DNA of 64,000 nucleotides, taken from assembly GCA_009760855.2 (NCBI GenBank), contig WPIO01000048.1, positions 1,535,501 through 1,599,500 on the forward strand, in the 5' to 3' direction. This DNA is from Cristatella mucedo (lineage: Eukaryota > Bryozoa > Phylactolaemata > Cristatellidae). The notes under the pieces are model-generated. The model made no database searches, was not told where the DNA came from, and saw only the letters and a program-made list of their open reading frames with translations. Within the stretch, counting starts at the first letter, position 1; every line of letters begins with the position of its first letter. Shown piece by piece: positions 57,486 to 64,000 of the stretch. Position numbers and translations under genes: made by a program.

Positions 57486-57660
57486 TAGTCGGTGAGCCGT
57501 GGTGGCTCTCTTGGTAAGGCGGTTGCTTTCAAAGACCTTGGTCCCGAGTTTGTGAGTCCGAATTCTGTGGTGGGCAATCCTTTGTAGTCGCGGCAAGCGG
57601 TGGTGTTAGCCGTAACGGCTCTTCCATCGTTAGACAAAAGAGCCTGTTAAATCAGCTAAT
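57486..57660 (+). mobile_element. SINE-1 copy (tRNA-like head)
   Basis: GTGAGCCGTGGTGGCTCTCT then TGGTAAGGCGGTTGC (A-box region), GAGTTTGTGAGTCCGAATTC (B-box region), GTGGGCAATCC, GGCAAGCGGTGGTGTTAGCC, GGCTCTTCCATCG and GTTAAATCAGCTAAT. It is the longest head of all copies and is inserted in an old LINE tail. Confidence 0.78.
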
Positions 57661-58520
57661 ATTTACACTAAATTCTTACCTCATATAATATGTAAAGTGC
57701 CTAGCAAAAGATATAATATACAAGCGGGTCCTCGAGCTGAATTGCTCGTCCTGCACGGCTGCTGCACTGTAAACTGACCACTCGCTCCTTCGTCGCGCTA
57801 CACTAGTTGACGAGTCGGCCGCCGTCGGTTTCGCTATCGTTCTCCAATCTTCGTGTCTCGTCGTTTGCGAAGCTCTCGCGCTCCCGCTCACCTCCGCCAT
57901 CGCGACCACAGGCTTTGATAAAAGCAGAAATCCCATTTGTCAATGGTCAGCAATGCTGACCTGTGCTATCTTACTGTATCTCAAACCGGTGTTTCGGCTT
58001 CCACTTTCGGGCTTAACCCGGCCGAAAGCACAGCGCTCGTAACTGCACTAGTCTCGGAAGACGCGTGATGAATATCGGCGAAGCCTTGAAATCAGTGCTA
58101 GCGACTTTTAGGTGCATAGTTAATGCACGCAGACATGACGGCAGTAGCTGAACACGGCAGCCTCGTAGAATGCCGTGTTGAGCTACTACTGCTTAAGGAT
58201 AACGGGTCCATATTCTACGGAGCATTGAAGTCTGTTTGACAGCTTTGGAGGGTTTCAGGCATCCACGTTAGCCATTCCTGGCGGCCATCACGTGCGGCAA
58301 CGCACGTACGGCTTAAAGTCTTGAGGTTAAGTCAGCTCAGATACCAAGGCCAACTTTTGCAGCATAACCGCACTTCTTAATAAATGGCTTTGGCTTGTAG
58401 GTGGTTTGTATCGCACAATCGACGTCGAGTTGTTGAAATTCGTATAACGAGAATACTAAAAATCAGTAGTAATCTGACTGATTTAGCACGAGCGCCGGAA
58501 TGCGGTTCACCGAGCTAGCC
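57661..58520. other. unassigned DNA, becoming GC-rich
   Basis: No gene was recognised. The minus-strand ORF at 57676-57936 lacks known motifs. Confidence 0.35.
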
Positions 58521-58682
58521 AACTCGGCGGCCGGGTGCCATGAGCACCCCACCGGTGGAACGGAGGCCGAGGCGTCGTTCGAAAACTAACGGCAGCCGCC
58601 GCTCACGCTCGCTGCTTGCTTGCACTGGCGACGCACCGACCACGAGTGCTAGCGAGCGCGAGCTGACTCGTGAGCCGGATAT

Positions 58683-58765
58683 AATGATCATAATAATAAT
58701 GATAATGATCATGCATTTGATAAAGCGCCCTCAGAGAACTCAATCTCTTTCTAGGCGCTTTACGT
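58683..58765 (-). mobile_element. LINE-A terminal hairpin and tail fragment
   Basis: AATAATAATGATAATGATCA then GCATTTGATAAAGCGCCCTC, AGAGAACTCAATCTCTTTCT and AGGCGCTTTACG is only the last about 80 bases of LINE-A, in minus orientation. Confidence 0.8.
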
Positions 58766-58895
58766 GTAAATGTAATTCATTTATATAGCGCCCCAAGAGA
58801 ACTTAATCTCTATCCAAGTGCTTCACGTATGCCTCGGGGCTCGAGCCCACGACCTCAGCAAGACCTCGGTCGGGCGAGCTCCTTAGCTGGCTGGA
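58766..58895 (-). mobile_element. SINE-2 copy with LINE-like tail
   Basis: On the minus strand a tRNA-like region with TGGGCTCGAGCCCCG (B box) and CCAGCTAAGGAGCTCGCC (A-box region) leads to a tail. The tail's complement is ATAGCGCCCCAAGAGAACTT then AATCTCTATCCAAGTGCTTC. That tail matches the LINE-A terminal hairpin at most positions. It lies immediately beside a LINE-A tail fragment. Confidence 0.68.
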
Positions 58896-58949
58896 TCAAA
58901 CCATGTGGCGGCGAGCCACCACTCCTCGCTCGCGATCCGCCATTTGCAG

Positions 58950-59750
58950 ATGATCATAGATAACAAGGCTCTGTGGGCCAAAATACACAGCAAGACCAGG
59001 CAGCTGGTGGAGATCGACGGGCGGCAGACGCTGCGGCCCACGCCTCGCTCAGCCTCGACCTCGACCTCTGCCGGCAGCGAAGCGGCACCGAACTTTTCAG
59101 CGGGAGACCAGGCTGCAGCCCTCGTCGGCTTCGGCTGGACTTCCGGCGGTCCGGCTGCTGCTACTGCTGATGCTGCTGCTGCTGCGAACGGCCTCCGAAC
59201 GATGCAGAGTGGTCCAGAGAGACGTGCGCAGGCGGCGAGCGCTTACGGCGGCGGTCCAACGTGGCCGCAGGCTTCTGCTGCCGCAGGAGCTCCGGATTTG
59301 GAAGCACCGGGTCCAGCGACCCCTGGCGGCGGTGCGGCCCCAGCACCGTACCGCAGCCGAGGAGAGACGCGAGGAGCGCTCCAGAAACAGCCGGGCTACG
59401 CCGTCTTACTTCCGGACGCGCCGACGTACCCGAAGCCGCTCGGCGGGGAGGCGCCACGCGACTCGCTGGCAGCGGCAGGAGAACCGCTGCCGGGCGACGG
59501 CGTCGCTCAGGCGCAGCGAGCGCCGTACTACGGAGAGCAGGTCGGGCTCAACGGCGCCACTCGCTGGCCTACGCAGCCGCCGCTACTCGCCGAGAGAGAG
59601 CTGCACAGCGGCAGCGGCGGCGAAATGGCCGCCGACGCCACCACGGGGCGGGAACCCGCTTCTAACCCTGAGGGTCGGCGCCGGGGAGCCACCGACGAGC
59701 GCGACGGCCTAAGACGGACGCCCTTTCGGCGGCAAGCGTTTCGACCTTGA
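58950..59750 (+). CDS. candidate Ala/Gly/Pro-rich exon
   Basis: After an acceptor-like GATCCGCCATTTGCAG, a 266-codon frame begins MIIDNKALWAKIHSKTRQL then VEIDGRQTLRPTPRSAS, and continues as a low-complexity Ala/Gly/Pro/Arg-rich tail to a TGA. The first 35 residues are not low-complexity and look like genuine protein; the rest could be a disordered tail. Because the DNA is very GC-rich, other frames are also open (an Arg/Ser-rich one at 59170-59712). No family is recognised. It could be the last exon of a gene whose other exons are not seen. Confidence 0.38.
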   Translation: MIIDNKALWAKIHSKTRQLVEIDGRQTLRPTPRSASTSTSAGSEAAPNFSAGDQAAALVGFGWTSGGPAAATADAAAAANGLRTMQSGPERRAQAASAYGGGPTWPQASAAAGAPDLEAPGPATPGGGAAPAPYRSRGETRGALQKQPGYAVLLPDAPTYPKPLGGEAPRDSLAAAGEPLPGDGVAQAQRAPYYGEQVGLNGATRWPTQPPLLAERELHSGSGGEMAADATTGREPASNPEGRRRGATDERDGLRRTPFRRQAFRP

Positions 59751-60249
59751 GACGGTTTCCGCGGTGCCAATTTGTGGGCAGACTCGGCGGCGGTGCGAAA
59801 ACTCGGCGAGTCGCCTAGCTAGCGCGTAGCTATAAGAGCATTCGGGCTTACGGTCGGGGATAATAACAATTATAGTACTTTTAACAACGCTGTGTGCAAT
59901 TAACTCTTTTTCGCATTGCTCTAAGAGAACCCAATCGATATTGAAAGCACGCGACAAAATTAAGATTGGTCGCAAGCGCGAACCAAACCGAAAAAAATTT
60001 CCTCATCCTTGCAAAAACTCGGTCGCTCTTCCAGCACTGCTCGCCTCCGCAGCATTCGACGCAGAACTGCCCTCGCAGTGCCTACGGTCCAGTAACTATC
60101 CTCACTCTGCAACTCATGCTAAATTATGAATACATAACCCAAGATAAAAGCCTCCATACCCACTGCAACTGTCAGCCGGCCATAAACTGGCCATAATGAA
60201 CTAAATGTCAGAGTGGCAATAAAATGGCCACAGCACGATCACCGAAGCC
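59751..60249. other. unassigned DNA
   Basis: Nothing recognised. An AATAAA near 60219 could serve the upstream candidate exon but is about 470 bases away. Confidence 0.3.
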
Positions 60250-60767
60250 TTTCTAGGATGGTTGCCGGTTGAGCAAAGGATACAGAGCAAAGTTCTTATG
60301 CTGACCCACAAGGCCCGCCACGGCTTGGCTCCTTCGTACCTAGCTGAACTGCTGCATCAGTTTCAGCCTGTTCGTGCCCTGAGGTCCTGTGTGGACAATA
60401 AATTAGCTGTCCCATTCCTCCGCTTAAAGACAGTTGGCGACGGAAGCTTTAGCTCTGCAGGTCCTAGACTGTGGAACTCGCTTCCACAATTCTTACGCAA
60501 CGACAACTACTCTCCTACTGCCGACTATGGCTCAGCTTTTTCAGCGGTCCTGAGCTGCTACTTCTTTGCTACCTCAACTGCTCTCCTGACTCTGCTATGC
60601 TTCCCACTTTCTCTTTGTTGTGTGAGACGAAGTCTGTTGGCTACCGAATGCGTACCGAAAGCCGCTTAGGCTGTGAGTGGGCTATACAAAACTCTCCTGC
60701 GTAACATTTCCCACGTGGTCTTTATGACTTTGTGGGGTTACAGACGGAAATACATTACATTACATTT
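60250..60767 (+). mobile_element. LINE-B 3' fragment
   Basis: It runs from the GWLPVEQRIQSKVL region (ORF piece 60262-60669: HKARHGLAPSYLAELLHQF, GPRLWNSLPQFLRNDNY) through the 3' UTR to TACATTACATTACATT. A deletion of a few bases shifts the last part of the frame. It is inserted in or next to an old minus-strand LINE-A copy. Confidence 0.9.
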
Positions 60768-61258
60768 ATCGGAAGATCTTTGCCCGGTCATATCCGCGTT
60801 TTGGAGTCTGCCAGTGAGATAGAACCTAAATATTATATTATATATATTATTATTATATATTATATAATATATTAATAGTGTTTGTTTTCCAGTAATTCCC
60901 ACGCGAGATGAGAGGCGCTCGAGAAGAAATCAGCGATCCCAGTATCAAAAGCTGCAGAAAGATAAAGCAAAACAAGCAGAGAGACTCAAGCTACGCCTGC
61001 ATTCCTTGGAAGGTCAGTAAAGACTCAAAGCACTGTTGACTCTGAAAAGTTATTAGCTCCTAAACCAGAGTGGAAATTTCTAGCTAGGTTTGAAGCATCA
61101 ATTTTGAGAGTTAAGCTGGTCTTCCACAAATGTTACCCGTATCTTTAATAGGAATGGTAGTAGGAAGAATGCGTGGAAGTTGCTTAAGTGTTTTGTCTTG
61201 TGATCCTTCCACACTGGTTTTCTGACTGCAGCCTTTTTGAAAGATGCTGTGACCTGAC
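60768..61258 (-). mobile_element. old LINE-A RT fragment with AT insertion
   Basis: The minus-strand palm region is seen as GAAGATCTTTGCCCGGTCAT, GGAGTCTGCCAGTGAGATAG, GCGAGATGAGAGGCGCTCGA, ATCAAAAGCTGCAGAAAGAT and TTTTTGAAAGATGCTGTGAC, alignable to 25200-25640. An AT-rich stretch (about 60827-60882) replaces about 25 bases of LINE sequence. Confidence 0.82.
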
Positions 61259-61269
61259 ATGAAACTAAC

Positions 61270-61418
<149 letters not shown>

Positions 61419-61774
61419 GGCGACAGGTCATAAACCAGCAGCACTACTCATGCAATCTTTACAGCTCGCTGCAAAAGCAACAGTAAATACGAATAAGTTA
61501 TTGACAGGCCAGCGAGGACTCGCTGCGGTCCCCTAGAATCCTGGCTGCTTGCCAAATATCCCAGTAGTTTCCGGCAGCTCGTAGGAAAAAATAATTATTC
61601 AGGCCAGGGTAGTGCTAGTCGCCTATATACGTCTTTTTGAAGTACATATCTGGCTTAGAGCATTGACGAGTCACGAGCGTTATTCGCTCATACCAGCATG
61701 GGTAGGGGGTGTCGCTGCCTACCTCCAAGTACGTACTACGACTTCCTGTCAAGCAGGGTATCGACCCCCGGGTT

Positions 61775-61868
61775 GTCTCACTCACCTGTCGGTCCTTCCA
61801 TTCTCTTGCTCTGGCATATCTTTCCGAAATTCCTCCGTCTCAGGCTTGGTGTCTCAAAAAGTCTTGCC
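61775..61868 (+). pseudogene. short LINE C-terminal fragment
   Basis: CGGTCCTTCCATTCTCTTGC then CTGGCATATCTTTCCGAAAT and CCTCAGGCTTGG aligns with [24 protein letters not shown] (compare 9610-9665). Confidence 0.55.
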
Positions 61869-61874
61869 ACTTAA

Positions 61875-62060
61875 GTGATCGTTGATCAACCAAGTTGGAT
61901 TTCAATGTTCATGCCTGGGACACATTACACTTGGCAGCAAGATAAAGTAGCTATGCACACTGCTGCCCGGGCAGTGAAGAATTGTTTGACGAATCCTGGT
62001 TTGATGCTAATGCAGTATCTCAGCCAGCCGCCTGATTTGAACTACGTAGTACGACTTTGA
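61875..62060 (+). pseudogene. Tc1/mariner transposase fragment
   Basis: The frame reads HYTWQQDKVAMHTAARAVKN then CLTNPGLMLMQYLSQPPDLN. Tc1/mariner transposases have f.QQDnA..Hta......l....i..l..p..SPDLNPIE, where the QQD aspartate is one of the catalytic triad. The SPDLN is PPDLN here and the following PIE is lost (YVV), so the fragment is dead. Only the middle of the catalytic domain is present and no terminal repeats were found. Confidence 0.68.
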
Positions 62061-62184
62061 AGTGATATCGACAGGTATCTGAACCTGAGTGCTAAGCGAA
62101 GAGCAGTAGCCGACAGTAAAACGAAGGCTCAGTGATCGTGCACCAGCAAAATTGTTATATATGAATGCAATAAATCCTATTCCT
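62061..62184. other. unassigned DNA
   Basis: Nothing recognised. It may be transposon-derived like its neighbours. Confidence 0.3.
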
Positions 62185-62265
62185 TTCAAACGCTGTAAGA
62201 GAATTTACTCTATCCAGGCACGTGTACAAATACTCCAGGGCCCGATCCAAGGCCCTGTTGAGTGA
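62185..62265 (-). mobile_element. SINE-2 remnant
   Basis: ACGCTGTAAGAGAATTTACT then CTATCCAGGCACGTGTACAA and CCAGGGCCCGATCCAAGGCC matches the tail and B-box part of the 58766-58895 copy with many changes. Confidence 0.5.
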
Positions 62266-62745
62266 ATGCCAATCAGCTTACCCCTGGGCCAAATCAGGGC
62301 GTTAGCAGTCTGCTGGACTCGGGGCATGCGCTAGGGCATTTCCATGTGAGTACATTTCAGCAGCAACACAAAGGTGGGTGGAATTTTGAGATAAAGAGAG
62401 AGAGAACAGGAGAAAAAGGGGGAGAATGAGAGAGACTCTTAAAGTTGCTATTGCAATACAAATTAAGTGATAGCCACTGACCATCAGAAATACATAGAAC
62501 CATGAACTTACCCGATTCAAACGTGTTTGCCACCAGAAACGCGATGTTTTTTTCATGAGTAGACTTTTTAGAAAAATGTTTTGGGAAGCAAGGAGCGAAA
62601 TTAACCGCCCTCCTGATGCTCTGTCAACTTTGAGCCCCCTTGACCCGTTAGCCGCGCATCCGCGACCACTCCGCACCCCCCCCCCCCCCAACGTTAGCCG
62701 AGCATCAGGCTGCCGCATAGCAACTATCAACCAATTCTGCAGCCA
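62266..62745. repeat. purine-rich tract, C14 run, unassigned DNA
   Basis: A GA-rich tract at about 62388-62440 and C14 at 62676-62689. The poly-C is flanked by direct repeats of CGTTAGCCGAGCATC-type sequence (62646-62661 and 62690-62706). Confidence 0.5.
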
Positions 62746-62769
62746 TTCAAATTTCAATTCCTGTAACGT

Positions 62770-62915
62770 GCACTGGTTTTGTAGCTTCTTGAGTTTTTGT
62801 ACTGGATTTTTTGGAAGAAACAGCAAAACAGATAACGGTATTTTGGATCTTGTCTTGACGACTTATCTCCAACTTGGTCCAGTACCCTTTAATGAGACGA
62901 ATATCTTAATATTAT
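62770..62915 (+). pseudogene. non-LTR endonuclease fossil
   Basis: The frame reads TDNGILDLVLTTYLQLGPV, matching the endonuclease block PTR.NN.LDLvLtn.p..v found in CR1/Jockey-type LINEs. It differs from LINE-A (GHTLDQIFS), so it belongs to a further family. Confidence 0.45.
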
Positions 62916-63715
62916 TTTTATAAGGTTGAGGACAAAGTTCATGCACCTTTACTTTCATTAAAACATAAATAAATTCCGGAAATTATTTTCATTAGATTAC
63001 TATTAAAATTACTGCACACGAACTTTTTCCTTAATCTCATAGTATTAGAGACTGGGCAACTGAAGCTGTTCAAAGCATGCCGCTAGGCACATCAGCTCTT
63101 GAGCCCGCAGGTCAACTGACATTATCCGCTCCTCGTAATACTGTTGGCGACAGCCTTGATGCTTGGCATGTCTCAAATTGCTGATTCCCTCACATCACTT
63201 CTTAAGGTCAGGCTAGATCGAGATGCATCATCTTCTTAAACATCTAAAAATTATCTTGCCTCTGCCAGTATCTCTCTCATTAGTTTAAGTTCTCTTTCTT
63301 AGGGGATTACTTAACCGGTTCGACAAGCCGTAGCCGTTTTCTAAAGCGTGAGCAAAAGGTCAGGACCGCAGGTTCGAGTCACTGAAGCAGAAGGTCAAGG
63401 GGCGCAGTCTTGCGTTGAACTCGGTGCTCTGCGAGTGGAGAGAATGATGACCATTTCAAGCCCTGCGGATGGGAGCATCGGCGAGCATTTTCGCGTCGTT
63501 GGGGCGACCAATTGTTAATGCTCAAACTAAGACTACGGTAATTGGGACGGCTCGCCATTAACATAACGAGAGTCAGCTCACCCTCTTGGGACTGCTGGCT
63601 CGGACGCTGATAAGCTGATTGGCTCCTGCTCAGCGGCTAGACGGCGGCTCGCACAGCTCGCACAGCCGTCAGACTGGCCGTTCGGTTTGACAACTGTCCA
63701 TGCCTAGGAGCGCCA
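62916..63715. other. unassigned DNA
   Basis: A CGCAGGTTCGAGTCACTG segment near 63367-63384 resembles a tRNA B box and may be a SINE remnant. No gene was recognised. Confidence 0.3.
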
Positions 63716-63719
63716 AGCT

Positions 63720-64000
63720 GTCGTGGCGGACCAGCTAAACTCGTATATCGAAACCTCACACCTTGCTAGTAAGTTCCAGTCTGGCTTTAGAGCTAATCAC
63801 TCCACAGAGTCAGCATTGCTTCGGGTATACAACGACCTACTTAGGAATGCAGACATGGGTAGAGTGTCTCTGCTTGTTTTGCTCGATCTTTCGGCAGCTT
63901 TTGACACCATCGATCACAAAGTTCTTCTAGAGCGCCTCTCATCTCGCCTGGGCATCACTGGCACTGCTCTGCAGTGGTTCAGGTCCTATCTCAGTGGGAG
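63720..64000 (+). mobile_element. young LINE-A copy running off the window
   Basis: An uninterrupted frame (VADQLNSYIETSHLASKF, QSGFRANHSTESALL, VLLDLSAAFDTIDHK, WFRSYLSG) covers the RT fingers and first catalytic Asp. By eye it differs from the 25.24-25.51 kb copy at only a few bases in about 275. It starts abruptly at about 63720, so it is 5'-truncated. The rest lies beyond the window. Confidence 0.92.

Noticed and set aside
59161-59770. Alternative ORFs in the GC-rich island, including an Arg/Ser-rich one
   Set aside because: They overlap the better candidate frame and show only composition bias; an SR-type protein call would lack an RNA-binding domain.
62302-62826. 174-residue minus-strand ORF with hydrophobic stretches
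   Set aside because: It crosses the C14 run and purine tract and overlaps a plus-strand endonuclease fossil; no family motif.

Overview
The window looks like genomic DNA of an invertebrate animal, possibly a lophotrochozoan, though the sequence alone does not fix the species. The reasons are a gene split by kilobase introns with GT-AG borders, abundant CR1/L2-type non-LTR retrotransposons (LINEs), tRNA-derived SINEs, a Tc1/mariner fossil, and long (AT)n and (CA)n microsatellites. There are no bacterial operons, ribosome binding sites, rRNA genes or functional tRNAs.

The one recognisable host gene is on the + strand and spans at least 21.57-54.39 kb. It encodes a TMC (transmembrane channel-like) family membrane protein, the family of mechanotransduction/ion-channel proteins. 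Ten exons were assembled by eye: 21568-21812, 22078-22229, 30101-30277, 36880-37031, 37897-38086, 39601-39704, 45245-45434, 47382-47476, 48740-48901 and 54183-54390. Reading phase is compatible across every adjacent pair except one. An exon carrying the loop after TM2 is missing between 22.2 and 30.1 kb, and the cytoplasmic N-terminus is unresolved; possible upstream exons lie at 12.07-12.49 kb and 14.39 kb. A poly(A) signal sits 29 bases after the stop codon.

Most of the rest is transposon debris. LINE family A has a 3' end with a conserved hairpin followed by (ATT)n, and occurs about twenty times on both strands. The best copy, on the minus strand at 24.0-27.3 kb, keeps an endonuclease with all catalytic motifs and a YADD reverse transcriptase, separated by frameshifts. 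LINE family B ends in a TACAT-type tail; its best copy is at 32.3-33.6 kb. SINE-1 (tRNA-like head) has six copies. SINE-2 has a tRNA-like head joined to a tail resembling the LINE-A hairpin. Four long (AT)n arrays (15.56, 17.17, 33.98 and 61.27 kb) lie against LINE-A fragments or close to one.

Region by region: 0-2 kb is unassigned with a GC-rich block; 2-12 kb is LINE fossils and AT-rich DNA; 12-14.4 kb has two possible exons; 15.5-20.3 kb is a dense nested LINE cluster; 21.5-54.4 kb is the TMC gene with LINE-filled introns and two possible nested exons; 54.4-58.5 kb holds SINEs and fossils; 58.5-59.75 kb is a GC-rich block with a long Ala/Gly/Pro-rich ORF that may be an exon; 60-64 kb returns to LINE, mariner and microsatellite DNA and ends inside a young LINE-A copy.
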